A stretch of 64,000 nucleotides of DNA from positions 83,898,672 to 83,962,671 of the forward strand of contig CM026426.1 of NCBI GenBank assembly GCA_014871385.1, given 5' to 3'. Within the stretch, counting starts at the first letter, position 1, and every line of letters begins with the position of its first letter. This document shows positions 1 through 11,952 of the stretch, in pieces. The notes beneath the pieces are model-generated. The model was not told where the DNA came from. It did not search any database and saw only the letters and a list, made by a program, of their open reading frames with translations. This stretch comes from Ceratodon purpureus. Lineage: Eukaryota; Streptophyta; Bryopsida; Pseudoditrichales; Ditrichaceae. Made by a program: the position numbers and the translations under genes.

Positions 1-1514
1 CTGATCTTGGTGCTGCTCCTGGTGATGCTCATCTAATACTGGCAGCTGCCTGGTGGGTGCCAATACTAAAACCATCTCTGGGCTACTGGAGAGCTGTACT
101 AGACTACTCCTCTGCCAACCCATCCTCTTGACTTGGTGTCCTCCTCTAGATCCCTATGGCATCCTAGCCTGGTCTTTGGATCTTTGCTGCTCTTGTTCTA
201 CCTCCTGCTGGTCCCATTTCTCTTGGTCAGTTCCTTCATTTTTCTCTTTTTTATTTTTCTTACCTCCTCCATCTCTCGTCCACCTTGACTGGTCCGTGTT
301 TTCTTGGTCCAACCTATCCACTCTCTTTTCCTCGTCATTTGGACTGATGTCTTGCTGGTCCTTTTCTAGACTCCCGTTCTTCTAGTCCTCTATCTTGGCT
401 GCTGCCTCATCTTCTTGGTCTCCAACCACTTTCTTCTGGTCTTCAAGCTCTTGCTGCTGGTCTCCTTGGCAACCGCTCCTGCTATAACCCTGCCTGCCTC
501 CTCCTCTTAGCTCGCAATGCTCCTGTTTCTCTCTGCTTTGGCAGCTGCTCCTACTGAAACCCTGTCTGCCTCCTCCTCTTGTCTGATAGCGCTCCTTCTG
601 TTGTCCCATCTCTTGTTCCTGTTTTAGAGGGCTGATTCCCACTACCCCGCACAATACTGCTAGCTGCTTCCTTTCTTTCTCTCCTGCCCCTTTTCTGATT
701 ACTTCCTTTTTTTTTTTCTCTTTTTTTTATTATTTTTTCCTCTATTTCGCTCTCATCTCCGTTTTTGAAACTCTAGCCCTCTTCCCACCTGTTCTCCTGC
801 TCCTGATCTTTGTCATGTCCTTCATTTTTGCTGTCCTGGTCCTCTCTGTTCCTGCTCCGCTCGTCTTGGTCTACTTCCTGATCCTTGAAAAAATTGTTGT
901 CTTGGTCCTTGAGGCGTGCACTGTCTTGGTCTGCCTCCAGGTCCTCTCTTCTCTTGCTCTGCTGGTCTTGATATTCTCCCTGGTCCTCTCTTGTCTTGTT
1001 CAGCTGATCTTGGTCTTCTCCATAAACACCATATTTGTTATATTGAGACTTTTCATAGTCTTAATTTAATGCTTGACTATAGCTTTTTCATTGATTTCTT
1101 GATTGATTCTATATTTGTCAAAAACTTTTTGATTATATATGGGAAGATTAGTCTTGAGTAGAGGATAATCTATAATTAGAAAGTCAAAAAAAGTTCATAT
1201 TGTCTAAAAACAATTGTTGAAATTGTAGGCAAAAAGTCTCAAAGTTTTGAAATTGTCTCAAAATTACAAATATGGTCATCATAGTCCTTTCTTGCCTTGC
1301 TTTGCTGGTCATGGTCTTGTAAACCTGCTGTCTGCTTCTCTCTGGTGCCAGCTCTGTCCTGGTCATCTAAACTCGTCCCTTCCTAGCATGTGTGACCACT
1401 ATCCCCCTTTTGTTGTTTGACCAGTCCCTTGGTCGAGTACTCTGGCATGGTTGTGAGAAACTGGTCCAGATAGGCTCTTTCTGCTCCTGCCACCGGCTCC
1501 TGGTCTCCATCTTT
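1..1514 (-). other. Low-complexity region downstream of the protease ORF
   Basis: The minus strand is rich in GACCAG/CAGGAC words and encodes short Gln-, Glu- and Arg-rich open stretches. The clearest is at 654-382, where a block containing RGGGRQG is repeated twice. It looks like a decayed spacer or linker region of the retroelement. A small inverted-repeat element sits inside it at about 1027-1277. I see no conserved domain. Confidence 0.5.
1027..1277. mobile_element. Short MITE-like element (about 250 bp)
   Basis: The left end CACCATATTTG...TTGAGAC and the reverse complement of the right end, GACCATATTTG...TTGAGAC, match at about 20 of 23 positions. The interior is AT-rich and unlike the surrounding GC-richer retroelement DNA, so it was probably inserted into it. 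Related termini occur at 16041 and 55940. The target duplication is not clear. Confidence 0.5.
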
Positions 1515-2519
1515 TTAGGGCAGTGCTATTGTCTCAACGACCAGTACATCCTGCTTGGTGGCTAGCCAATGTTCCTCCTCTTCATCGATGAGTCCTTCAG
1601 TAAGGTTGTAGCAGACCAATACCTCAGGTAAATCTGGTCCAGACTCCTTCTTCTGGCTCATTGATACTGTCTTGACAGTGTCGTGGCCTCGAATTGTGAC
1701 CAGATTTCTACCCCAGTCATGATTGACTTTTGCATTGATTAACCAAGGACGACCTAACAGCATGCTATACTCCTCATTCACTTCCTTATTCTTGATGACT
1801 GTCAGTGTAATCAGGTAAGGAATGCTATGGATGTGTACCTTCACATTTCTGATTATCCCTACTGGTTCCACCACAGTCTGGTCTGCCATCCTCAATCTGT
1901 AGGGAGCAGGTTGTACGTCTTTCAGTCCTAAACGCTTCTGCTCCTCTTCAGTAATGAGATTGACACCAGATCCACCGTCCAGCAATACCTTGTCCAAGGT
2001 CCCATTTCCAATCTGCACAATTAACATAGGCAATTCTGTGTCAACATCTACTGCCAAGCTGGGTATCAGACCTGGTTGACCTCCTTTTCTGGTCATCTGC
2101 TCCACCCGAGCCGTTTCTCCTTGACCAAAATCCTTACTGGTCCTTAACTCCGGAAACACATGAGCCTTGACAATCTCAGTCATGTTTGGAGCCAGTTGTA
2201 GTAGCTGACCCAAAGGCACAGTAACTGGACTAGCCAATATCATCCTGCCCACCAGGTTTGCATAATACTGCTCCTGATCCTCCCTTGTACTCGTCCCTGC
2301 AGGTACTCTTGGTCCCTGTTGAGTAGTCTTTAAGCTGTAACTGAGGACATCAGAATCTAGGAATCCTGCCCACTCATTGTCTTGCATCTCACCTTCAGCC
2401 ATCTCCTTAACCTCAGGTGACTGGATGGTTCTGGCTTGCTCTGCTGCTCTAGCCTCCTGCTCCTCTTTGAAATGAATCTCTTTCAAGGCTTCTAGAATAG
2501 AATCCCTGAGCCGTTCTTC
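1515..2519 (-). pseudogene. Retropepsin-like (aspartic protease) ORF of the left retroelement
   Basis: The open part at 2486-1515 encodes 323 residues. The frame is open upstream to an in-frame TAG at 2520-2522 that separates it from gag. The protease signature is VLLDGGSGVNLI (the DxG catalytic aspartate in the plant-type DGGSG context), followed by YSMLLGRPWL, the usual second conserved block of retropepsin-like domains. It would mature gag-pol proteins in a particle. The homologous frame in the right copy stops abruptly near 16036. The interrupting TAG could be a decay mutation or a readthrough site. Assignment to a retroelement protease is firm; activity is not. Confidence 0.8.
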
Positions 2520-5279
2520 CTACTTCAAGTCTTCCTTGGTCTGGGCCTTCTTTAGTTTTGGTTCCTTGGACTGGTCTTCAATAGGAGATAATCCTTCCTT
2601 CTTCCTTTGGGCCTTGGTCATACTAGCCACGTCCACTAGGTCTTGTGGCTCATCCAGCCATTCAATTTCCACATTGCTCACATGGTGATACTGTTTTTTG
2701 TTCGTCTTCTCCTGGTCAGCTAAAAATTGATCCCATTGCGCCTTCTTGGGGCAGTTCCAGCTTCTGTGGTCTGCTCCTCCACACAAAAAGCAACACCGTG
2801 GTTGATCACCATAACTCCTCAGTTGACTACTGCCTGCCCTAGGGTTCGGTGGTCGCTAATATCCTTGGTTGTAACTGTAAGTTCCTGCTGGTTTAGAAGC
2901 AGATACTTCATTGACAAAAACAAGTTCTTCTCCTTCCTTCTTTGCACCTGACCCCCTCTGGTTGGCTGGGTTGTACCAACAGTTGGCATCGTCATGGCCC
3001 AGCTTCTTACAGATACCACAGGCTTTCCTTGGAGCCTCCTGGTCAGGTTCCTTCCTGGTCACTGTGGCTGCCTTACTGCTGGTCTCCACTTTCTTCACTT
3101 CAATCTTAGTGGGTTTACCACTAGAGTCAGTGCAGTTCTCCTCGCATCTCAAGGCTGCATCCACTAACTCTGTCAAGCTCTTGGCTGGTGCTACAGTGGT
3201 AGTAATCTTGATATACTCCAGGAGTCCTGCTCGAAAATTCGTGATTCTGAACCCTTCCCCTGGATCAGATTGTAGACATTTGATAAGTGTCATGAACCGA
3301 TCATAGTAATCTTGTATCTTCTCTCTATCCCTTTGTTTGAAGGACTTCAATTCCCTGTATACTGCTTCATCCGTGGTCTGGTCCCTGTACCTCCTCCTGA
3401 AAGCAACTTTAACATCCTCCCATGAGCAGTAGACATGGTTCTCCAGGAAATTCTCATACTATGCACCAACCTTGTCCAACAAAGTTGTACCCATCAGGTT
3501 GATTATCACCTGTTCATCGGTTTCTCCATTGTGCCATAGGGTCCTCTCAAACTGCCGTATGTGACCATCTGGATTTGTCCCCTCCTTGTACTTGGAGTAG
3601 GTCAGCGGCTTCCTCTGTGCCACAAGGACTGGTCCTGTCACTGGTGGTACTCTGGGTCTAGCAGCTGGTGGGTAGGCTGGTGGACCATGCCTCACTGGAT
3701 AACTGTTGTCCACTGTATCCCCTCGTACTCCTATTCTTGTAGGTGGCCTAGTATCATACGGCATCCCTCTCATTATCTCCGCTGGCCTTCTGTATCCTGT
3801 TCCTGTATCAGGAATTCCTGCTCCGGCTTCTGCTCCTCCGCTTGGCCAGTATGCAGTTCTGTTGACTTCTGGTCTGTACTCATCACCTGTGAGGTGATCC
3901 ACATAGGTAGAATGTACCCCTCCTCCTCCTGTTGGGCTCACCCGAGTCCTCGAGGTTGGGAAATGGTCTGCCCCTGGTCTCCGTCGTATAGCAGATGTGG
4001 TGTAGGGTGCTCCCATCAATTCTGCTTCCCTCAACTGACCTGGTCTGTCCCCCTGGACCACTGAATGGTCATATGCTGCCCACGGATCCGCCCTTGGTTT
4101 GGCCTGGAGTTTCTGGCTCTCTTCCCTCAGTATCTCCTGCCATTTGTAAAGGGTCGTCTGCCGGGTAGCTTCTTTCATCTCTTCCTCCTTCTTCTGGTCC
4201 TCCAATCTCGGTGCCTCTTGTAATAAACGCAGAGCCTCCTGTCTTAGCAAGTCCTGCTGCATTGCTTCTTTTCTCTCAGCTGCCTGCTTCATTTCCTCCC
4301 TTCTTTGAGCCTCCTGCCGGGTTCTAAGAGCCTCATGTCTCTGCTTCTCCTGGTCCTGCTCTTCGAGTCTCTTGGTTTCTTGCCATAGCTTCATGGCTTC
4401 CTTCAGTGTAATCTCCTCCCGATTCTTTTCTTCCCAAGCCTCCATTGTCGCTCTGAACCTGGCTGCCTGGCCTAATTCCTCCATCTGCCTCTTGTACAGG
4501 TCCTCTGTTGCCTGCTGGGTTCTTCGTTCTCTCTCTGCTTGTCTTTTAGCCTGCTGTCGAGCCTTTAACTCCTCCAGCTGTCTTCTGTCTTCCTCATCTT
4601 CCTCCAGCTCCATTCCTTGGAACTGCTCTTGTGCAAAATGTACCACTGGTCTCCTGGGATTCACCTGTACTGGCTTACCTGTTTTGTACATCTCTGACAG
4701 TGCTGCTGCTCCTGTCTGGACTCTGTCCCCAGTGTGAACTTCTTCCAACTTTTTCTTCAGCGTTTCCAATGTCTCCACCAAATCGCCTGGTGTTTTCTCC
4801 CCTGGTTTCGGTGTGTCTGGTCTGCTGCCTCCTTTCTTCTCCTCCTCCTGGTAATGGTCATATGCTGATGCCATTCTGGTCTGGGGGTTCCAGCAATGTT
4901 GTGTGTCTCCTTCACCTGGCCTTGGGAATTCCCTCCTGCTGGTCCTGGGTGATAGTGGATGTCCTTCATACTTCCGAATTTCTTCCTCATCCTCCTGCCA
5001 ATTCTTGAAGCTTGGGCCAGGTTCTCCTCTTGCTGACCTTGTCCTCCTGCTTACTCCAAGTAATGTATCATGGCTCGAATTCTCTCCTACCAGGTCCATG
5101 TCAATCAGGTCCCTGGTTCTCCCTTTGGCTATGCTTTCTTCTGAACTCAATTGTCCTCCCGTGGGTTTTCCTACTTCTGCTGCTACTCTTTGCTCCCTGA
5201 GTTCGTACCTTGCCAACCGTTCTGCTGCTTGTCTCCTGGCTATCTCCTCCTTGTCCCACCCTGGGTATTCTCTCTCCAT
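2520..5279 (-). pseudogene. gag polyprotein of the left retroelement
   Basis: The first part (5279-3459, 606 codons from an ATG) is a charged protein with a long Glu/Arg/Gln-rich coiled-coil region at roughly residues 225-400, ending in the start of a Retrotrans_gag-type domain (LLDKVGA). After an in-frame TAG (3459-3461) the domain continues with YENFLENH and an RRRYRD block, then a zinc knuckle (CGICKKLGHDDANC, CX2CX4HX4C). A second in-frame TAG (2856-2858) precedes a second knuckle (CFLCGGADHRSWNC). This is a capsid/nucleocapsid protein. Bases 2704-5884 are identical to the right copy, including both TAG codons. Several opposite-strand ORFs here are mirror artefacts. Confidence 0.85.
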
Positions 5280-5884
5280 TGCAGTACAGTTTGCTGCTCT
5301 TCCCTTGGTACTCTTTGGTCAGGTGTTCTTCTGGTTTGGCTGGTGCTTCCAGTCACTGAGTCTGCTCCTTCAAAACTCCTGGGTAGGTGCTGTCGGCTCC
5401 TGTCCTCAGCCCTCCTCTGGTTTGTCGGATGCTAGTCCTCATGTTTCCTGGTTCCTGTCCAGTCCATCCCTTTGCCACCCTTCCACTTTGGTTCCTTTGG
5501 AACCTATCAGTCTTTACTATCATACTGTAGATAGTTTTCTGCCCTTAGTTTCGCAAGTTCTAGCATAGTCTCAGTTTTTCCAAGCTTCCATACATTACAG
5601 TTTGCAAGCTTCTCCCACAGATTTTTCCTGGTTCTTTACTGTCCATTCATTTTTGTTTTTAACTTTTCAATTTTTTCCCTTCCTCATTTTCTCCTTAAGT
5701 TACTTACTCTTTTTCTTAACTCATTTTAACCGTTCGCATTTTTACCCTCATTTTCCACTGTTACCTTTTACAGCTCCACTGTTTTTACTGACTGGTAATT
5801 TTTTAACTTTTTACCGTTACTTTTTATTGCTCGAGTATGTTTTTACTGACTGGTAACTTTTCCACTTTTTTCCGCTACTTTTTA
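2704..5884 (-). repeat. Left arm of a perfect 3,181-bp inverted repeat
   Basis: Every position x here pairs with 17837-x in the right arm. ORF boundaries and translations match exactly with no indel. The first mismatch on one side is at 2703 (C versus G in the aligned orientation). On the other side identity stops at 5884, followed by a length difference of about 60 bp. Both flanks remain homologous but are clearly diverged. Confidence 0.9.
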
Positions 5885-6432
5885 TTGCTCAAATGGTTTT
5901 TACCGCCTAGTAACTTTTTGTTTTTTACTGCTACTTTTTACTCGTCGTTTTTCACGCAACCTACTATTCCTTTCCTGACTGTCTGAATTCAACAGTGGTT
6001 TGGAACATACCTGATACTCGTGACTATCGTCTCTTTGCTTCGGAGCTGTCCTCAGCTCCTGTGCCGTTGACTGATTTGCATTGGCTCCTCTCCCACGAGA
6101 TTCTGGAACCCACCCTCAGCTTGAAAAGTGCTTCAACTGCAGCATCTGTGGTCCTCCTGTAACGTTGACTGCTCGAACATTGGCTCCTGCTCACTGGATT
6201 CTGGAACCTGATCCCCTCAGCCTCGAACAATCCTCCTGCTGCAGCATCTGTGGTACTTCTGCTGCTGTAATCCCGGGACTGTAATTTTGTGACTGTGAAT
6301 CTGTGACTGTGATCCTGTCACTGTAACCCTCTGCCTTGGCCACTGTGCCTGACTACCTGTTCCAAAACTGTCCTACAATGTATAGATTCGCAGCAAGAGC
6401 CACCTGATCCGTTCTTAATGCATGGTCGCCAA
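5885..6432 (-). other. Retroelement 5' leader, left copy
   Basis: This untranslated leader lies between the primer-binding site and the gag region. It is homologous to 11447-11952 but has diverged by substitutions and indels. It contains T-rich repeats of the type TACTTTTTA/GGTAACTTT and CTGTGACTGTAA-like repeats. No gene is seen. Confidence 0.6.
6415..6432 (-). other. Candidate primer-binding site, left copy
   Basis: Directly after the LTR end (TTTAACA) the minus strand reads TTGGCGACCATGCATTAA. TGGCGACC is a form expected to pair with the 3' end of a tRNA, and similar sites are attributed to tRNA-Arg in some gypsy-type elements. The right copy reads TTGGAGACCATGC at the same place (11447). 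Confidence 0.5.
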
Positions 6433-7028
6433 TGTTAAAGGGTGATTTAACCTCACCCTCTGAAATATAATTTACTGTCCAGATGTAAAGAGAAACCTAC
6501 GAAATTTTTAGACCCACCTAGCTAGTTCCACTCAACATCATTCTGCTCCTTTATTGCACGAGATTCTAAGTCGTCTGCCCCTTTCTACTGCTCCATTAAT
6601 GCAAGAACCCACAAAGCAAATCTGACTACAGACCCTAGCATTCATTGTATACACTCAATCTGCTCAAAAGAGTCCTTGTTTTCCCATTAATCACTGCCTC
6701 ATACCATCAGTTCTGCCCTATCAATCCTGCTCCTACTCATCAATCCTAACCGTCTCCTAATCCTCCATAGCTGCACAAACTCCAAGAGAGTGAGAGAGAG
6801 TGAGAGCTGCCAAGGCCTCACTCCTCACTACCCCCCCAAACCCTAGCCGCCACCCTCAATCTGTCCATTTTTCATCCAAGTCGATTTTTCATCCAACTGT
6901 CAAAACTTCATCCAAAACGTAGTAACTAAGAAATCCAATGTAACTAACTGTTTTACTGCTCCTGGCAGTTTACTGTTCTACTCCTAAATTATTGCTCCTA
7001 GGTAAAAAGGCAAAAAATCTCTTTAACA
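6433..7028 (-). repeat. 5' LTR, left copy (596 bp)
   Basis: On the minus strand it starts TGTTAAAGAG at 7028 and ends CCCTTTAACA at 6433, the usual TG...CA ends with short inverted repeats. It is homologous to the LTR at 10317-11446. The interior includes ACCTAGGAGCAAT, the empty version of the site where the right LTR carries an insertion. The partner 3' LTR would lie outside the window. Confidence 0.75.
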
Positions 7029-7365
7029 CTAAGTCCCTTCGAACCGCTGCCTATCCGAACATAGACACAAAACTCTGATGAGATTTTGAACTTTGCCTCG
7101 TCGTGGAGCCTTGAAGACAACCAACCTTATTTCATGTCATTGCCTTCAAAGACAGTTTATAGCATGACATAAAAAGAACAAAAGTTTAAGTCGCTGAAGT
7201 TGATCCTACACCACTTTGACGAATGTGAATTAGTTTCATAGTAAAACCCCAAACCTCACAACAAACCTGAAAATTTTACATCGTAACAGACTACGAAAAC
7301 GTGGGGTCAAACCACATAAAACTTCTTCATGCAAAATTATATCTACAATGACGGTATGTTTACCT

Positions 7366-7995
7366 TCACTTTACTGACCCTTTCCCGAGTACGGCATTCA
7401 GGTGCGCCTTAGGACGTATTGGCAGCTTCAAGTATCCACAAGAGACCGCTTGTCGTGCCCAGTATTTAGAAAATACCTTTCTCTCCTTTGACGACGACCC
7501 AGGTCTGGAAGAAGAGGATGAACACATGCTGTAGCCAAGAGGAGGACCCATTACCTCCATCTCGTAGCTGTTCCGAAGGTGGTCACGCAGCATGACCTTC
7601 TCCTGCAGCGAAAACTCACAGAGCTCCGTGTTGACAAGATTCTCGTCGATCTCAAACGGGATAACCCGATCGGTCATAAACAGTACAAGTGCCTCAGCCC
7701 AGTATACATGAACCATACCGATACCCCACTCGTCTTTCCGCTTCCTCATATCTCGCAACTCCTTGAAAGCCACTACATACGCACACCATGCGGGCATGAA
7801 ATCTATTAGTCGCTCCCACTCGTCACCACTCTGGCGCAGGTTCTCCAGAAGCGTCATATAGTCATAACTCCACTCTGGGCTCTGAGTGTAATGTGGGTGC
7901 AACTCCGGCATGAGGTCGGGAAACAACTCAGCCATCGCAGATTCAGGAGTGAACCAACTCTGACTAAAGAGGTCCGTAATCACTGCAAAGTCCAT
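7366..7995 (-). CDS. Hypothetical protein, 209 aa
   Basis: I start it at the ATG at 7995 (MDFAVITDLF). The open frame continues a little upstream, but TTTCTACAG there looks like a splice acceptor, so an upstream exon is possible. The protein is Trp/Tyr-rich and acidic in its first half (WSYDYMTLLENLRQSGDEWE), with a Ser-rich basic tail. I recognise no domain, signal peptide or membrane segment. It is divergent from the gene at 8795 across a gap of 800 bp, and both sit in the island between the inverted retroelements. It could be a host gene or a fragment of another mobile element. Confidence 0.4.
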   Translation of the reverse strand: MDFAVITDLFSQSWFTPESAMAELFPDLMPELHPHYTQSPEWSYDYMTLLENLRQSGDEWERLIDFMPAWCAYVVAFKELRDMRKRKDEWGIGMVHVYWAEALVLFMTDRVIPFEIDENLVNTELCEFSLQEKVMLRDHLRNSYEMEVMGPPLGYSMCSSSSSRPGSSSKERKVFSKYWARQAVSCGYLKLPIRPKAHLNAVLGKGSVK

Positions 7996-8794
7996 CCTGC
8001 TCTGTAGAAAGTAACAAACGACAAATGCAAAATGCGGAATAAAACGTTGCTCCAGACACATATTTTGAACTGTTCACTGCTCTCTTGATATCTTCCCTCA
8101 TCCTTGGAAACCTACCCTAATTCTAGCTTCTTTATGCCAGGTACTACACTAAGTAATTATTACAATTTTAGGTTGTCGGATCCAACATAGACATTTAAGT
8201 AAATTACAACTTCAGGGATAGACCGTTTAGTTCAGGGTTTCAAGCCAGAGTTAATGCACTATGACGGCACCGTCATGGCAGGTACTCATACATGGCGGCT
8301 AATGAATGATCTTCATGTATTTCAATCACTTCTTTTTATTATGAAGCTGCCTACATTGCTATAAACGAGAGGTGGTTTGAGTAAATTGGCCTTCAAATCT
8401 ACTAGATGCATTTACTCCCGACGTGCAAATGATTAGCTCTGTTGGAGCACTGCTTTATCACGCATGCCATTCTCATTCAGCGTGTAATGACTCGTCCCTT
8501 GTGAAATATAGTGTATCCTGACAAACCAGTGGGAAAGACATCTGGTCCACATCCCAAGACATCGCCGTCATTCCTCATTCTTTTGGTAACAAAAGACATT
8601 CACTCTGAGATGATGTGAAGATAGTAAATCGAGCTCTTACCCTAAACATTTCATCCAGGGACTATCTTTTCGACTGTTCCATTTGTAAACGCAACACATC
8701 GTTCATTTGTAATCTCTGCGCAATATAAGTGACCCTCTCACTTTATCGAAGGTGTTTGCTAATACTCTTTGATTCCTTCGCGTGCATTGCAATC

Positions 8795-9511
8795 ATGGAC
8801 TCATCTGCTCTGCCTAAAGCGCTTGCTCTGACCCACGTCACGGACCAGACCTCTCCAACTCCAAGAGTGGAGATCAAGTCATCGATGCCAACAGTCTCTG
8901 AAATGCTACAGGTTTACTCCTTTTCTTTCACATCCCATAGTTTGAAACTGGATTGGCCTGCTGCTTTCTCCTTAAATGCATTGTTGGACCATCGGCCTTG
9001 CATCGATGTTATTTCGGTTTTGCCATCTCTAGGCAGACTTCTGAATATTAAACATACGTAGCGTGATTTGTATGACTTCTGTATCACAATGTTATTGCAG
9101 AACGATTTGCCATGGCACAATTGGGAGTTGCGTGAATATATTTGGAGGGTGATGTACGAGGACAAAGACCGGCGGGTAGGCAAATAGGTTGATGTATTTT
9201 CTGAGGTTGAGCAGATGAATCGGGTCCTTCGATCCAATCGAGCCCTGATAGACTGGACAGAGGACGACATGCGCTCGCTCAGGCGCATCAAGTTCCTTAT
9301 TGGAATAACCAGCGTGGAGCCAGACCTTTACCAGTACTATATTCCTCGTCCTAGTTTGACATTTACGCCTGCTGATGTGATCTTCAATGGGAACCTCGGG
9401 TCGTTGGCCAGTGTGGATATTACAGACTTACAGGATGTTGTTTGGGAGTCTGAGCGTAGTGCCTCACCCGACACATTCACCTTCCAAAACCAAGACAGAG
9501 CGGAGGAGTAA
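8795..9511 (+). pseudogene. Two-exon hypothetical gene with one in-frame stop
   Basis: Exon 1 (8795-8911, MDSSALPKAL...) ends at CTACAG|GTTTAC. Exon 2 starts at 9101 after TTATTGCAG, phase 0, and runs NDLPWHNWELREYIW... to a stop at 9511. An in-frame TAG at 9185-9187 interrupts exon 2 just after DKDRRVGK. The joined frame would be about 175 codons. I see no known domain. Its Trp-rich, acidic style resembles the divergent neighbour at 7366-7995, so they may be parts of one unit. The exon model is inferred from splice consensus only. Confidence 0.4.
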
Positions 9512-10316
9512 GACTAGAACGTGATGCTAGTATGCTAAGTTTTGACTAGACAGCTCTACCTTATTGACATTCACATTTTGTATTAAAAATATTATATATG
9601 AAAGTACCACGCCAAATTTCCACGGTAATAGGCTCCACATTACAGACCCCAGCGGTCAATTTTGCAACCCCGGCGGTGAAATTCTTTGCTCTCTGCTCAC
9701 TGCTCACTGCTCACGGCTGCCATACTAGCATCGCTGATGTCCTCGGTAGCCTCTATGAACTCAAATCAAAGTTTTTTTTGTGTTAGAAGTATCGTGACTA
9801 TCACCATGTCCCCTGCTTGGAATATGGCGTTCTCCTATGTCTAAATTATGTACATTAATCGTTTATCCTCTTCATACATAATATCAAATAATGAAACACA
9901 CGTCTGAGGTACCGAAGGGAAAGCAATAGGAAAATTTTAACGCATCATCAAAGATTGAGGGAGGTGAGGATCCCGTCTATTAGTACGGTGGTGCTGAGCA
10001 ATAACTTTAACATTGTGCACTTGCGCTCCTCGGCAGAGTGAGCATGCACATGGTATTTACTCAGTCCCATATGCTTTGCGACAGACCTCCCTCTATTACA
10101 GTAAGCAAACGAGGGCAACACAAGTAGCAATAAAGTATACAATTAATGCATAAAACATATGTCGTTCGATGCAGTGCTAAAAATCACAAGTTCCGAAGGT
10201 GCGAATATAGTGGAATTCCAAGGTCCTTTGGTACTTACTCTTTTTTGGTATGCGAATCCGATTATGTAGACCTACTGCGCCCCTGTGTTCGAATTACGGA
10301 AATCGATGTTGCGTGT
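9512..10316. other. Intergenic, no gene seen
   Basis: AT-rich DNA between the short gene and the right LTR. Only short chance ORFs are present. No repeat or RNA gene is recognised. Confidence 0.5.
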
Positions 10317-11446
10317 TGTTAACGGGATTTTTTGCCTTTTACCTAGGGGGGGAAGCACAATAAAGTGGACCACAAAAGTGCTTAGCTCATTGCCAATTTC
10401 AGCCATTGTTGTAAACACTAAGAAAAGTGCCATATAAGTTTTTGATATGTTGAAAGCGGGATGGGATATAGAAAATAGACTCGGTCATCTTGAGTCCTAG
10501 AAATTTGCATAAGAAGGTAAGGTGTTTACGATGCCCTACGAGTACCTCAAAGTGCGACAAAGTGAATGCAGTCATTTGAAAAAGTGGCTAGAAAAGAGTG
10601 CAAACTTTGTCAGAAAACACATTCGAGCGGATGGTGCGCTCCGTTCGTGAATTGTGGTCGTGGAAATGGGCACCATCCACTTCGTTCGAAAGTGTGGACA
10701 GACGAGAAGTATATCTGGGATGTTTTTTAGGAGGGTCACTTTGGCAGTACTTTTTGTGAGTTTTTTTTCACCGAACATTGTTTTTTAAATTGGAAAAAAC
10801 ATCCTCTAAAGACAATAATTTGCACCAAATGAAGAAATCAAGACTTCGGAAAAGTTCATTTTCATGATTTAGAACTAGTGGTGAAATTTAGTTTCAATTG
10901 AGGATGTTCTTTTCATGAAGATGCGTGTAAGATACCTTACGACACCCTAGAAAGTGACTAAAATGCTCAAAAACTTCACCAAAATGCTCAAAATCAGCTT
11001 TGAGCTTTAAAAAACAGCACACTTCATATTCACTTCTTAGTGATCACATATTGCACTTTGTGGTCCACTTTATTGTGCTCTCCCTCCTAGGAGCAGTAAA
11101 ACAGGAGGAGGAACAGTAAACTACCAGGAGCAGTAAAACAGTTAGTTAAATTGGATTTCTTAGTTACTGCGTTTTGGATGAAGTTTTGACAGTCGGATGA
11201 AAAATCGACTTTGATGAAAAACGGACAGATTGGATGGTGACGGCTAGGGTTTTGTGGGAAATGTGTGTTGTTTAGTTACATTGATGGCAGTTTACAGGGA
11301 GCAGGAGCTGGGTTTGTTGGGTACAGCCTAGGGGCTGGATCTTTAAAAGCAGCAAAGTAAAGGGTAGTATTAATTTTTGTGGGTTTCCCTTTTGGCTTGG
11401 AACAGTAGACTAGCTTTCAAAGGGTGAGCTAAATCACCCTTTAACA
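10317..11446 (+). repeat. 5' LTR, right copy, interrupted
   Basis: It starts TGTTAACGGG and ends CCCTTTAACA, followed by TTGGAGACCATGC (primer-binding site). Without the 740-bp insertion and one target copy the LTR would be about 386 bp, shorter than the 596-bp left LTR, so there are internal deletions too. Confidence 0.7.
10347..11086. mobile_element. Non-autonomous DNA transposon in the LTR (about 740 bp)
   Basis: The left end GGGGGGAAGCACAATAAAG and the reverse complement of the right end GAGGGAGAGCACAATAAAG continue alike through GTGGACCACAAA, with 21 of the first 24 positions identical. It is flanked by CTAG on both sides (10343-10346 and 11087-11090). The left retroelement LTR shows the empty site ACCTAGGAGC. 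A TA duplication (Tc1/mariner-like) fits equally well. It has no coding capacity. Its ends resemble those at 29107 and 45444. Confidence 0.7.
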
Positions 11447-11952
11447 TTGGAGACCATGCATTAAGTACGAACCAGGTGGCTCTTGTTACGAACCTGTACA
11501 GTGCAGGACGGTTCGGGAACAGGTAGATAGGCACAGTGGCCAAGGCAGAGGGTTACAGTCACAGAATTACAGTCACAGGATTACAATCATAGGATTACAA
11601 TCACAGAATTACAGTCAGAGAATTACAGTCATAGGAGCACTGTAGATGCTGCAACAGGAGTACAGTTCGAGGGGATCAAGTTCCAGAATTCAGTGAAGAG
11701 GAGCCAATGTCCGAGCAGTCAACGTTGCAGGAGGACCACAGATGCTGCAGTCGGAGAACATTTCGAAGCTGAGGGTACTAAGTTCCAGAATCTCGTGGGA
11801 GACAGGAGCCAATGCAAAACAGTCAATGGCGAGAAGCGGAGGACAACTCCACAGCAGAGGGAGGTTAGTTGCACGTATTCAAGTATGTTTCAAACCACTG
11901 TTGAATTCAGACAGCCAGGAAAGGAACAGAAGGTTGCGTGAAAAACGACCCG

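Larger units (their letters stand above)
1..7028 (-). mobile_element. Ty3-like LTR retroelement, left copy (partial)
   Basis: Read on the minus strand the order is LTR (7028-6433), primer-binding site, a leader of about 1.15 kb, gag (5279-2520), then a retropepsin-like ORF (2519-1515), followed by low-complexity sequence that runs off the window edge. Gag with two zinc knuckles followed by a DGGSG protease is the standard order for Ty3-like plant elements. No reverse transcriptase or integrase is visible, so the element is either cut by the window edge or lacks pol. An inverted second copy lies at 10317-16040. The reading frame is broken by in-frame TAG codons, so the copy is probably dead unless these are read through. 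Confidence 0.85.

Noticed and set aside
2911..5568. Plus-strand ORFs over the left gag region, and their mirror ORFs at 12269-14926
   Set aside because: They are opposite-strand shadows of the gag frame, identical in both arms only because the arms are identical.
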